NCBI GenBank assembly: GCA_015478945.1
Contig: JABUQX010118736.1
Span: forward strand, 1 to 26,934
Source of the DNA: Trachelipus rathkii
Lineage: Eukaryota > Arthropoda > Malacostraca > Isopoda > Trachelipodidae
DNA length: 26,934 bases
Direction of reading: 5' to 3'
Of the stretch, positions 1-11,367 are shown piece by piece (positions within the stretch are counted from its first letter, which is position 1; each line of letters opens with the position of its first letter). The translations under genes and the position numbers were made by a program. The notes below the pieces were generated by a model, which saw nothing but the letters and a program-made list of their open reading frames with translations, was not told the DNA's origin and made no database searches.

Positions 1-1143
1 TGTGCATGCGACGATATCTTAGTTTAAAAACACATCATCAGGCATTATAATTCTATATAGCACTACAAGAAAGTTAGGGTTAACTGCCCCATGATGCTTC
101 GCTTTTACTGTCCAAGCAGCAAGAGTTTTGTGTGCTTCAGATTTAATTAACTAAAATTTGCCGAGTTTGGCATGCACATTCTAGATTATCATGTAGAATG
201 TTCGAGTGACAGTGTAAATACACATTCGCAAAATAAGTTAGCAACTTTCGTTCCTCTTTAGTCCACTGTGTGTCTTTCAACTATATTTTCACTCTTCGCA
301 TTCTGCCCACTCGATTTAAAATTTTTTTACGACGAACCCTTGACTCAACTCACTTATCACTGAGGATCGAATAGTAAAAAATCCTCACGCTTACGCGACA
401 CTAATATTTTTAAGACCTGGTAGTCGCAAAAATTTAACATCATCTAATTATATCCCCAGACGTAAAACGCATGACGCGCTGGTAGACACATCAGGTCGTC
501 GTACGTCTTCCCAAAAAGGCTGTGATTTTCAGAAGAGCTAGATATACTGCATCACCCTAGTGCAAAGATAATTTCTGATCTTTTGAGGAAGGAAAATCTG
601 CCCGTTAAGGATATTTCCTAGGTATGATACCCAATATCGCTTAAGGCCTACTGCTTTTTGTTGTAAAGCATAGCATTAACCTACTCTACATACGTATCTC
701 TCACGTCACGGACAGAACAGCTACTTACGATAAAGAGGTGTCGTGGGTTTAAATGCAGAAAGGGGGAGGTCGGCTCCGGTTTCATGAACATAAAGACCAA
801 AGTTATATATTTATTTTGACTTCGCTTTGCTCGCATAAAACGCGAGGTACCGCTCCTTGCTGCCTCTTGCATTCTTTTTGTACTACCTGAAGACTCGTTA
901 ATCTCTTTCCTATATAATATTATGTGTCATATATGATTTTCGGGGCCTTTCAGCTTCTTATTAATTACTTTACACGACTTGCATGGTTCCCAGTCGTGGA
1001 TAATGGAGTAATTGAGCATTACCTTCTATACGATTACTTCGTTCTTATAATTTTAGAATTGGAAATGGAAGTCCGTTTTATGTCTTATCTCATAGTGATA
1101 TGGTTAAGTATATAGTACTGTGAACGATTAGCTAGAAAACTTT
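1..1143. other. Unassigned AT-rich flank, no gene seen
   Basis: Mixed-composition, AT-rich DNA. The only ORFs are about 63 codons (minus 681-872, plus 924-1115) and have no recognisable motif, so I treat them as chance. A single TTAGGGTT near 74 is not a telomere array. No tRNA T-loop, rRNA motif or satellite monomer is visible. If the read carries many indels, as the right part does, a real gene here could be broken beyond recognition. Confidence 0.5.
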
Positions 1144-1167
1144 TATATATAGTACCTACTATATATA
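1144..1167. repeat. Perfect 11-bp inverted repeat, 2-nt spacer
   Basis: The left arm 1144-1154 (TATATATAGTA) and right arm 1157-1167 (TACTATATATA) are exact reverse complements around a CC spacer. Most of the arm is TA dinucleotide, but the AGTA/TACT core makes it more than simple TA repeat. The core TATATAGTA recurs near 1106 and 1377. It could extrude as a cruciform. No function can be assigned. Confidence 0.6.
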
Positions 1168-4100
1168 GTTATTTAAATAGGTAAAACTATACCATATATG
1201 AACAAAAAGTAGGCTTTGACTCGTGCTAATTAGTGAAATTGTAACAGCGTCTATTATAAACGTATGCGTGCCTCGCTAATTTACCGTTAATAATATCGTA
1301 TAGTCAAATATACGTGCAAGATTAATATCAATAATAGAGAGGCTACATACAGGATCTATGAAGTAGCATTCTTATGTATATAGTAGTTGTCAATGATAGT
1401 TTATGCTTCGTTTATCACAAAATGTTCAGTATGTGTACCAGTCATTGGTGATTTGTCTATTTGTCGTTTATTAAATGGGGAGTGTCTCCTAGGCAGGCAA
1501 AACGTGTTCTTCCCTTGGTTTGTAAACCACTAATCCATAGTCTTATGGAATCAAATATTAATTTTCTGGTTAATTGTAAGTAATTTTGTTAAAGTATTTA
1601 TCGTGTCCTGCTTTTAGAATTTTGAGAAAATTATTTATATTTTCTACATGTGATAGTAGGTATAGTAACATCAAATTTTACGAAAAACGCAGTAATCGCT
1701 CCGTGGCCATCTCCTGAGTGAGTGCTACTGAATACTTATTCTGCTATACTCACGTACTTATTCTACTCCAGAGTATCTTATGTCTTCACAGAGTATAAAT
1801 AGGCGGTGTGAGTGAGTACAGTCAGTACATCTTTGAGTACACGGTTCATTATTTTAAATGCTTACTACGTGCTCGTCTGCTTATCATCTCCGAGTCGACT
1901 AACTACTTAGCGATACCTCGCATATGTCCTCTAGATTTTCCCAGCAGTACATCAACTCGTGGGCAACGCTCTAGCAGCATGACGTTATATTATTTTCTAT
2001 CTCTAAGGCTAACAACAGTATTAGAAGGAAAATTATTTTTAAATCTTAATGGATTTAAGCACTACTCTAATTGATACGTCATATTTAACATTATTATCAT
2101 GAACTTTCTTCATAAATTTATTGTGTTTGTAATTGTCAAGATCTCTATATTACTCTAATTATTTTATTTATAGAAACATACCTCTAATATGATTCGATAA
2201 TAACCGACTATCAATAGTATAATATTTTCATAGACGATTCCAGTGTGTAGTATTATCCAACGCATATAATGACAGTAGTAGGATAGCTATAGATGTGTAG
2301 TCTTATGGTGGTTGTGTGTATAGATTATAATGATTATTTTAGCAATAAATACGAATTATATTGAAATTATATAAATATTTTGTAAAAAATGATGACAATT
2401 TAAAAAGAATAATATCCCTGCCTCCCTTCACTATTAATGTTAGTGCATTCACATTTCTCTTAGTCTCTCACTATTTTTATTCTCACTCTCTATGTGTATT
2501 TCAATAAACCAATTCTCGCTCCGCTTCTTACAGATACTCTCTGTATGAACTGATATCATTATATCAGCAAATATAATTGAGATCACTAACCGTTGCTATA
2601 TCGTAATGGTTATCTCATTTCGATCCAATAATTAATGAAATCATACCTGATTATGCTTGCTTAGTGTTGGTAGATGAGAGATTGACATATTTTTAGTCTC
2701 AAAATGATATAACATTCGCAACGATCCTCTAGAGAATTATTCAACAGTACATCAAATAAAGATCAATACATCAATAGCTAGTCATCACTCAATTATGTAA
2801 TCCTCGAATGAGTAAGGGTTGGATCAAAATACTACGTCACCTCTTGCTCATCGTGTGGAGCAAAGCAGATATACATGGATATGTTGAGTTATGATTTATT
2901 AAGATTTATTACGCGCTATAGTATGTAATCGTGACTAATTATTTAACTCAAAAATATGAGACTTGAATATAGGATACAACTATTACGTGATTCCATAGGT
3001 GAGTACGAAATAGTTAGTATACAATTAGTATTAGATATTAGATCAGAATATGATATATCTACGATGTGTGTCGTGAGTATTGTAGATATTAGACCTGTAC
3101 CTTTATATATACTTAGTTTAAAGAGCCTAGTAGTTAGAAAATAGAGTAGAGATTAATCTCTCTCTCTACTCACTCATAACAGACTTTAAATTATATTTAG
3201 AGTATTAATTTATAATCTTCTCTCTACTTACCTTGCTAGGATCTGAAACCATTATTCGTTATACAGAACTCGAACATAATTATTAAAATACCCAACCTCT
3301 CTTGAGTATCTTAGTTTACAATGATTTATTAAAAGTATCAAAGCATCAACACGACGGAGCAACTACCTCGTAATCTGAGATACCTGACTACTTTACTACT
3401 GCAAATAGCTCATCAATAGTGTGTGATTATCAAGCCCACAATTTTACTTACACCCTACTTCTGCGACACATCAGAATATTTCTTTAAGCGGAGATTAGGG
3501 GCTCCACAGTCGCAAATAGGACATTACTCAGTTGGATTGGACAGTAACATACGCTTGACTCACAGAAATATTTGTTAGTGTGCTGCACCGATACACACTC
3601 GTGCGCTTCACAAATCTATAATATATTCGAAGAGCATACTCTTGATAACACTACTAAACCTCCTGATAGATAAAATATGAGTAAATACCAGAATGTCAGT
3701 GGAAAGTATAGTGGACGGAGGGATACTTATATTCCTGGTCTCTGAGCTGAATCCACACTTCTTGTGCTGAATACGAATTTCCGCGATTAAGTGAGTCTCG
3801 ATTTTTTCTATTCAAATATAAGATTCCCTTCACAGAAAGCAAGTAGACTCAGAATTAAAAAAATTATGTCTAATATAAAGAATCAAGAATAAATATATAA
3901 ATGTAACTATTTTTTTTTTCGCGCGCCGGGGTCGTGTGAGAATCGCTACGACTCTCTGCAGCACGGCTAGCTTTTTGAGGAATCCATTAGATTTGATACT
4001 ACATCATAGTGACATAATCTGTGGTCGGGAATTATAGGTCCAAAATTTCAATTATTCTCACGGATAGTACTAGCGACAGTAATTTCTACACGCTTCCCCG

Positions 4101-4860
4101 GACCGCTGTTCTATAGGATAAGTAACTCCAATCGCGTTATTTAGCCGTGTTTAGTTCGTCGAAGCCTAGTGTTTCTAGGATATAATCCTCTAGAGTCGAG
4201 ATACGTGATACTAATTGGTAGTACAGCCGGGTCATGAGTTGCTGTATACTTCATAGGAATTCTCTATACGATAGCATACGGAATTTATTTCTCGCTATTT
4301 TACTAACACAGCTATCATCTCTCGACTTCCTCCTCGACGTGCAATCTTCATGGACTTACGTTTTAACTTGAATAAATATTTATCGATCAAGTACCTGGAG
4401 ATCAAGTGATTATCTTCATATATAACAATAGATATCTTACAATAACTACTATTATAAATGATCAACTAAGTGTTATATTACTTATAATTTAAGTAATTTT
4501 TCACATATTAAATTGAAGTATATATTAGATTATGATAACAATAACTCAAGTATATAATAAATTATATTAATTAATACTAATATGTATCTTAATACATATC
4601 TCAGTATAGGGAGTATTCTAATGAATTGTATACTAATTGATGAGATCCAGATATTTATTAAGATGAAATAATGTTCACAAGTACTATTTAATTATGAATA
4701 ATATAATGAGTAATAAATATATACAAATATTAAATTAGATAATTAATTTTATTAATCATTACTATTATTATTAAATAACATTAATAGCATATTTATCATT
4801 TAATAAATATTATATTAGTATAAATGTTCATTACAACTCTATGTTAATCTTAATGCATTT
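1168..4860. other. Unassigned AT-rich region, no gene seen
   Basis: About 3.7 kb with no ORF above 88 codons on either strand and no recognisable domain. Several stretches are rich in CTCACT/GAGTGA-like runs (around 1715-1830, 2450-2480 and 3160-3180). A short diverged direct repeat (CCTCTAGA, 6-8 nt, then CA-R-CAGTACATCAA) occurs at 1928-1955 and 2726-2755. A slightly GC-richer stretch lies at about 3920-4340, without coding features. From about 4440 the sequence becomes very AT-rich. High indel noise could hide genes or exons. Confidence 0.45.
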
Positions 4861-4871
4861 GTACTAATAGC

Positions 4872-4896
4872 CGGTGATGCCATACGTGAGGCACCG
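4872..4896. other. Small bulged hairpin
   Basis: CGGT (4872-4875) and GCC (4879-4881) can pair with GGC (4890-4892) and ACCG (4893-4896) around an 8-nt loop, leaving GAT as a 3-nt bulge. The result is a 7-bp GC-rich stem in very AT-rich surroundings, just before the GC-rich island. It has no terminator-like T run. The bulge could be an insertion error. Its role is unknown. Confidence 0.35.
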
Positions 4897-4934
4897 TTAT
4901 CGATTTAAGAGACTAAAAATAAGATATCAGAGTG

Positions 4935-5295
4935 GCACCCGCCCTTTTTGGGTCAAGAATAATCCCGCGTATGTCATTACGTCTGTCTAACAAAATCGCT
5001 TCTTGAACAAGGTGTTCCCGCTATGGGGAGACTTTGACGTAGGGGCGGGGCTAGAATCACGGATGCTCGACGCAGTGACCGCTTTCGGCCCCAGGAGCTG
5101 CCTGCACAACCGGGCGATAGAGAAGACCAGCATAATTTATTTTTGCGTTTCCCCCCTGATCCTCCCCGTTGAGGATTACTCCGGACCCCAAGAGCCCAAG
5201 CATGATCTCCGATAAACTGAAATTTTCACGTGCAAAACCTCCGCCAAGTGCGAGTATCATGGTGTAACCCCAGAGCTTAACCATTCTCATACAAA
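4935..5295 (-). other. GC-rich island with an 85-codon ORF of unknown nature
   Basis: This island is visibly richer in G and C than the DNA on both sides. The minus strand carries an 85-codon ORF (5314 down to 5057) starting with ATG and ending TGA. In-frame Met codons at residues 1, 9 and 11 are all possible starts. Residues 10-13 are basic (RMVK), followed by a hydrophobic stretch at about 14-28 ending GGGFA, which resembles a signal peptide. A second hydrophobic stretch lies at about 37-48, and the remainder is Gly/Asn/Ala-rich. A 70-codon plus-strand ORF (5003-5215) overlaps it, so at most one is real. I recognise no family. It may be an exon or gene fragment, a GC cluster of an organelle-like genome, or chance in a GC-rich patch. 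Confidence 0.3.
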
Positions 5296-6190
5296 CAACC
5301 TTATTAAAAAACAAAAAACAAGAAAATTTATAGAATATAGTATCAAATACTTTATTAGAGAGTATAAAGTGATTACAGGATACCTCCTAAGTATCTTTGA
5401 GAAATTTCGCCTGCCAGGCCCGTCCCGAATTGTACCCATAATATGGTTCTTGCTTCCAAAAGTAATACGTATTATATATAAAAGGTCATCTCTAAATATA
5501 GTGGATACCTTCTTCATACTTTACATATATCAATATAAAATATTATATATAATAAATTTAAACTTGAATAATTTAATTAACTAATAATATTTATATTTAT
5601 TTATTTATATTTATTATATTTTTTTTATACTAATATATAAATTTTAATTGCTATGAATAATAATAATCTTAAGAAGATTTATTAACTAGATTCTTAAAAA
5701 TGTTAAATATCCTTTTCCTCGTATAGCTATAGACTATTGTATTTATTTCTAGAGATATGATTTTTAATTTTTTTATTTTTACTAATTTTCCTAATTAACA
5801 GCCTACACTAAATTATAAAGACCAGCCCGTAATTCCAGCCACTCTTAATATTATGTATTCCTTTTATGTCTAACGACTTATAGTCAGCTGAACTATAATA
5901 ACTCTTGTATAGTTTTTGAGATTTTAAGTGGTATATATGTGTGGACTATCTCTTATCTTAGTAGGCTTGTATAATATAACCATATTTTATTAATATTTAT
6001 AGAAAATATGTATAGTGAATCTATAACTCAATAGATTTATGAATCAGTAGTACAGTATAATTATAAATTAGTAGTAGCAGTAGGATGATAGTTAATCAGT
6101 AAATATTATGAGTTATTATTTATTGATAAAGATACATTATAATTACCCAATGATTATATAACCCATTAGCTTCCTAAGTTACTACCCATT
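5296..6190. other. AT-rich region, nothing recognised
   Basis: Strongly AT-rich DNA with homopolymer T and A runs (for example around 5615 and 5770) and no credible coding region. Overlapping ORFs of 71-76 codons at 5287-5584 on opposite strands are composed almost wholly of Ile, Leu, Tyr, Phe and Asn. That is what random AT-rich sequence yields, so they are not annotated as genes. Confidence 0.45.
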
Positions 6191-6194
6191 TAAA

Positions 6195-6300
6195 GTAGGG
6201 ATAAAAAATGCCCTTTGTTTCCTGTTTACGAGGCGCCCCCCTATGGGCTAATAGGCCAGCCGGTACGGAATTGGCTGTGGCCTATGATAATCCCGTTTTA
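6195..6300. other. Second GC-rich patch
   Basis: A patch of about 100 bases with GAGGCGCCCCCC, GGCCAGCCGGTACGG and GGCCTAT, set within DNA that is otherwise mostly A and T. Like the 4935-5295 island it contains the string ATAATCCCG (about 4962 and 6287). GC clusters in AT-rich DNA are known from some fungal mitochondrial genomes, but no mitochondrial gene is seen here to support that origin. It encloses the hairpin at 6251-6285. Confidence 0.35.
6251..6285. other. Stable GC-rich hairpin
   Basis: ATAGGCC (6251-6257) pairs with GGCCTAT (6279-6285), and AGCC (6258-6261) pairs with GGCT (6273-6276). This leaves an 11-nt loop and a 2-nt GT bulge on the 3' side. The stem is 11 bp in total and mostly G-C. 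No T tract follows, so a bacterial terminator is not indicated. It could be a structured RNA element or a GC-cluster hairpin. Confidence 0.5.
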
Positions 6301-6433
6301 AAATTGTTTATAGTATATTATATATAATACAGCCTTTTGGATATCAACATTAGTGGCAGGAATTTTGATAATTCTAAAGCCTCAGAAAGGCTCATCAAAC
6401 GACCATCTCTATAGGTGATAATACACCACAGCT

Positions 6434-6451
6434 TGTAAGAATAAGCTTACA
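6434..6451. other. Small 6-bp hairpin
   Basis: TGTAAG (6434-6439) and CTTACA (6446-6451) are exact complements around the 6-nt loop AATAAG. An inverted repeat this short is expected by chance in a region this size, so no function is proposed. Confidence 0.25.
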
Positions 6452-6486
6452 GTATGTGTACATTATTACGTATATCTTATGCACCA

Positions 6487-6967
6487 TATTATGTATATAA
6501 TATATATATTATATATTATATATTATTATATATATAATATATATTATTTATTTATGTTATAATATTATATACTATACTATGATATATATTATTATAATAT
6601 ATATATATATTATAAATATAATTAATATATAATATATAATATAAGATATAATTAATATATAATATATATTATTTAGTATATATGATATATATATATATAT
6701 TATGATAATTTAATATTATATATATATATATATATATAATTAAATAATTATTTGTAATATATCATATATATGTATTATATTATATTATAATTAATAATGG
6801 GAGTATATATAATGATATATATATTATAATATATATACTATTTTATCATTAAATATTATATTTATGATGATTAATATTATTAAATATTATTGATATATTA
6901 TATATATATATAGAATATATATTATTATATTATAGTGATAATAAATATTAATTAATTTTAATAATAC
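6487..6967. repeat. Nearly pure A/T tract 1
   Basis: About 480 bases made almost only of A and T, mostly irregular TATA/ATAT runs with rare isolated G or C. It is not a clean microsatellite, because the phase of the TA repeat keeps breaking. Such tracts occur next to satellites and in AT-rich nuclear or organelle spacers. In a raw read they may also contain base-calling noise. Confidence 0.6.
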
Positions 6968-7494
6968 TCATTTTACAAATTTATATTGTTCCATAATGAA
7001 TATGCTTGTTGTGAAAATTATACTAGCAGATCAAAAGTTCGTTAAAATGAACAAAATAATAATGATTCGCTAAATTAACTGTTACTAACATTATGTCCAT
7101 TTCATAAGAAAAGTTCAAATAAAGAAAAAAAAATATCAGCGCCAACCATTTAATTCATTACTTTTTAATTTTGTTCACAGTGCCATTAAACCTAACATAT
7201 TACAAAAACATCTAATAATCTATATATATATATAATATAATACATATATATCTTAATTTATAAATATATAATTAATATATATATATGAGTGACGCTTACA
7301 TTCTTAATTATAATTAAATATATAATCATTTTATTAATATATACATAAGTATTAAATAAAGTGATACTTAGGATGCCGTAAATATAATAGATCATAGCCA
7401 TTATTTTTGGGATAACAAAGAAATTTTTGAAAGTATCCATCTAATATACTTGTTAATTTATTCTTGCGTAATAAATATAATTGTACTCGAACAG
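6968..7494. other. Spacer between the two A/T tracts
   Basis: Less extreme AT-rich DNA with no gene recognised. The 60-codon minus ORF at 7258-7440 is rich in Ile, Tyr and Asn and looks like composition only. A 10-bp inverted pair, TGAACAAAAT (7048-7057) and ATTTTGTTCA (7168-7177), lies 110 bp apart and may be chance. A short TA run sits at about 7220-7250. Confidence 0.4.
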
Positions 7495-7522
7495 AAAAAT
7501 ATTTATATTATAAATATATAAT

Positions 7523-7555
<33 letters not shown>

Positions 7556-7915
7556 ATTATATATATTATTATAAATATATATATATATAGTAACTATTTG
7601 TATAATATATATAAATATATTATTATATATATATATAATATATATATATATATAATATATATTAATATTATAATAATATATATAGGTAAATATTATATAT
7701 ATATATAGTAATGATTATATATTAATATTTAATATATATATATATTATAGATAATAAATATATTCAATTTAATATATATATATATATATATTATAATAAT
7801 AATATTAATTATATATATAATATTTTATGTTATATATATTAATATTATATATTAAATATGATATATTATAATTATATTATAATAATATAATTTATATAAT
7901 TATGAGTATAATATA
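7495..7915. repeat. Nearly pure A/T tract 2
   Basis: About 420 bases of irregular TA-rich sequence, similar in style to the tract at 6487-6967, with very few G or C. It ends about 300 bases before the satellite edge. Nothing coding is visible. Confidence 0.6.
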
Positions 7916-8219
7916 TGTTACTTAGATAAGCAGTATAGCCCATAATAAATATAATTATTGAATAACCCGATTAGATATATAATAAAACGTAATATTAACA
8001 CATATTTAAGAGAGACATGAGTGAGTTTTAACCGTTCCCGATATCACAATCTAGCTCCATCAGTTTTGATAACGATAGGATTCGTTTCAATATACTCCAT
8101 GATTCTTCTTTTTTTATTTTATCTTTTTTTGTTTTGTCATCTTTAACTCTCAATACGTTCATCTCCGCCGTCTGTATTCTAGGTTCATTTGTTGCCATAC
8201 TCTAAGACGACCTCATACA
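7916..8219. other. Unique flank next to the satellite edge
   Basis: About 300 bases of mixed sequence separating the second A/T tract from the first satellite copy, with a T-rich stretch at about 8105-8145. By eye it cannot be aligned to any part of the monomer. The array therefore seems to end sharply here rather than decaying through diverged copies. Confidence 0.45.
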
Positions 8220-10060
8220 GCAATGTCTTTAGGTACTTAATTACAACAGTTGAACGACTGCTGTTCATAATCTCATTTCACTAATTATTCTCTTTTTACC
8301 TATTTTCAATACATACCTCATTTCTGATACCAAAAACAAGAGGGCTGATATCTGATGATAAAGTTTCTGTAGAAGATGGATGTTGTACTAAATCTCCAAG
8401 GACCAAATCAATGATGTCTTTATGCACTTAGTTACAACAGTTGAAAGACTTCTGTTCATAATCTCATTTACTAATTATTTTTTTTTTACTATTTTTAACT
8501 AAATACATCATTTTTTTGATACCTAAAAATAAGAGGGCTGATTATCTGATGATAAAGTTCTGTAGAAGATGGAAATGCATACTAAATCGCCAAGGAACCA
8601 AACGCAATGATGTCTTTAGGTACTTTAGTTACAACAGTTGAAAAAACTGCTTTACATCTCTCCTTTCAGCTATTGTTCTCTTTTATCTATTTTCAAGGCA
8701 TTTTATCATCTTCTGCATACTAAACCCACGAAGAATATATATCTGATGAATAAAGTTTTTGTAGAAGAAGAGAGTTTGTACTAAATCGCCAAGGAAACAA
8801 ACTAATGATGTCTTTACGGTACTTAATACACATTGAAAAACTGCTGTTCTTAATCTCATTTCACTAATTAATTTCTTTTACCTATTTTCAATACATATCT
8901 ATCTCATTTTCTTGGATACTAAAAACAAGAGCGCTGATATTTGATGATAAGTTCTGTAGACGATGATGTTTGTACTAAATTCTAAGGAACCAAAACATGA
9001 TGTCTTTTTTACTTAGTTAACAGTTGAAAGAACGTTCTGTTCATAATATTCATTTTCACTAATTATTTCTCTTTTTACTATTTTAATCCATACATCATTT
9101 CTGATACTAAACAGAGGATGATATCTGATGAATAAAGTTTGTAGCAGAAGGATTTTTGCACTAAGTCGCAAGGACCAAAACCAATGAAGTCTTTAGATAC
9201 TTAGTTTACCAACAGTTGATAGACTGCTGTTCATACTCTCATTTACTAATTATTCTCTTTTTATCTATTTTCAATACATACTCATTTTGATACAAAAAAC
9301 AAGAGGGCAGATATCTGATATTAAGTCCTGTAGAAGAAGGAAGTTTTTGTACTAATCGCTCAAGGAACCAACCAATGATTCTCTATATTAGTTGCAAACA
9401 GATTGAAAAAACTGCCTGTTTCATAATCTCTCTTTAAATAGTATTAACTTCTTACCTATTTTAATACATATATTCTGATACTAAAAAAAGAGGGCTGATA
9501 TCTGATGGTAAAGTTCCTTGAAGATGGATGTTTGTACTAATCTCCAAGGAAGCAAACCAATGATGTCGTTATTTACTTAGTTAAACAGTTGAAAGACTGC
9601 TGTTCATAATCTCATTTCACTAATTAATTTCTTTTACCTATTTTCAAACAATACTTCATTTTGAATACTAAAAACAAGAGGCCTGATATCTGTGTAAATT
9701 CATGTAGAAGAAGTTTAAAGTGTGTACTAAATTCGCAGGAACAAACCATGATGGTTCTTTAGGTATTGTTACAAACATTTGAAGACTGCTATTCTATTCT
9801 CATTTCACTAATTACTTCTTTATTATCTTTTTTTCATCAAATCATTTCTGATACTAAAAACAAGAGGGCAGATATCTGACGATAAAGTTAACTGTAGAAG
9901 AAGGAAGTTTGTACTAATTCGGCAAGAACCTAACCAAATGTATGTCTTTAGTCTTAGTTACACAGTTGAAGACTGCTATTCATAATCTCATTTTCACTAT
10001 TATTTTCTTTTACCTATTCAATACATACCGCATTTCTGATACTAAATAACAAACAAGAAA

Positions 10061-10148
10061 AGGGCGGCCCCCCTTTTTTTGGGAAAATTATCCTGGGGAA
10101 AAAAAAAATGGGGAAAAAAAAAATTTTCAAAAAAGTTTTTTTTTTCCC
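10061..10148 (+). other. Homopolymer-stretched satellite segment (sequencing artefact)
   Basis: This looks like unrelated sequence of long G, C, T and A runs. Collapsing each run to one base gives GCGCTGATATCTGATGATCA followed by GTCTG. That is the collapsed monomer start with an extra GC and one extra C. About 27 template bases have become about 88. It continues directly into normal monomer sequence (TGTAGAAGACGG). The pattern fits repeated calling of each base while the enzyme or strand moved slowly. Confidence 0.85.
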
Positions 10149-11250
10149 TGTAGAAGACGGATGTTTGTACTAAACTCCAAGGAACCAAACCAATGATGTC
10201 TTTTAGGTTACTTAGTTTACAACAGTTGAAAGACTGCTGTTCATAACTTCATTTCACTAATTATTCTTTTTACCTATTTTCAATACTAACTCATTCTGAT
10301 ACTAAAAACACGAGGGCTGATATCTAATGATAATGTTCCTGTAGAAGATGGATGTTTGTACTAAATCTCAAGGAACCAAACAATGATGTCTTTATTTACT
10401 AAGTTACAAAAGTTGAAAGATTGCTGTTCATACAGCCTTTATATTATTCTCTTTTACCTATTTTCAATAATACTCATTTTTCTAATACTAAACAAGAGGG
10501 TGATATCTGATGAAAAGTTCTTTAGAAGAGGAAGTGTGTACTATAGCAAGGACCAAACTAAATGAAATGTTCTTTAGGTACTCTAGATACAACAGTTGAA
10601 AAACTGGTCATTTATACTCTCATCTCACTAATTATTCTCTTTTATATATTTTCAAATACATCCTTCATTTCTGATACTAAAAACAGAGGGCTGATATCTG
10701 ATGATAAATTTCCTGTTGAAAGATGGATGTTTGTACTAATCTCCAAGGAACCAACCAATGAATGTCTTTAGGTACTTAGTTCAACAGTTGAAAGACTGCA
10801 TTCATACTCTCATTCACTAATTATTCTCTTTTTTATTTTCAATCATACCTCATTTCTGATATAAAAACAAGAGGGGCATATATCTGATATAAAGTTCTGT
10901 AGAAGAAGAGTTTGTAACTTATCGCCAAGGAACAAACCAATGATGTCTCTTAACGGATACTGTAGTTAAAACAGTTGAAAGCTGCTTGTTCATACTCTCA
11001 TGTTCACTAATTATTCTCTTTATCTATTTTCAATACACAACTCATTTCTGATACTAAAACAAAGAGGGCTGATATATTAGCTCAAAATTTCTGTAGAAGA
11101 AGAAGTTTTGTACTAATCTTCAAGACCAACCATGAATGTTTTATGTACTTAGTTAAACAGTTGAAAAACTGCTGTTCATATCTCATTTCACTAATTATTC
11201 TCTTTTTACCTATTTTCAATAATACCTCTTTTCTTGATACTAAAAAAAGA

Positions 11251-11367
11251 GGCTGATATCTTGATGAATAAAGTTCTGTAGAAGATAGATGTTTGTACTA
11301 ATCTCCAAGGAACAAAACGCAATGATCTATTTTCATACATACCTCATTTCTGATGCTAAAAACAAGA
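11251..11367 (+). repeat. Truncated A-type monomer, internal deletion of about 75 bp
   Basis: This copy is 117 bases long instead of about 190. It runs normally to AATGAT (about 11326) and then continues at CTATTTTC. The part from the rest of ATGTCTTTAGG to CTCTTTTAC is missing. The next monomer begins in register. Sequence on both sides is clean, so this is more likely a true deletion than a noise burst. Confidence 0.7.

Noticed and set aside
74..81. Telomere-like TTAGGGTT
   Set aside because: A single occurrence without tandem copies.
681..3144. Small ORFs of 62-88 codons in the left flank
   Set aside because: Their length is that expected by chance. Composition follows the AT-rich DNA, and no motif, signal or consistent neighbour supports them.
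4186..4199. TCCTCTAGAGTCGA, like a cloning-vector polylinker
   Set aside because: The match stops after about 14 bases and neither flank continues as a vector polylinker. Chance similarity is likely.
5057..5314. ATP synthase subunit c or another small membrane protein
   Set aside because: Only a short FSLSE-M stretch recalls subunit c. The glycine-rich first helix, the polar loop and the usual spacing are missing.
1..8219. tRNA or rRNA genes
   Set aside because: A few TTCGAG strings occur (near 203, and on the minus strand near 3270 and 7490), but none has a paired T-arm or acceptor stem, and no conserved rRNA block is seen.
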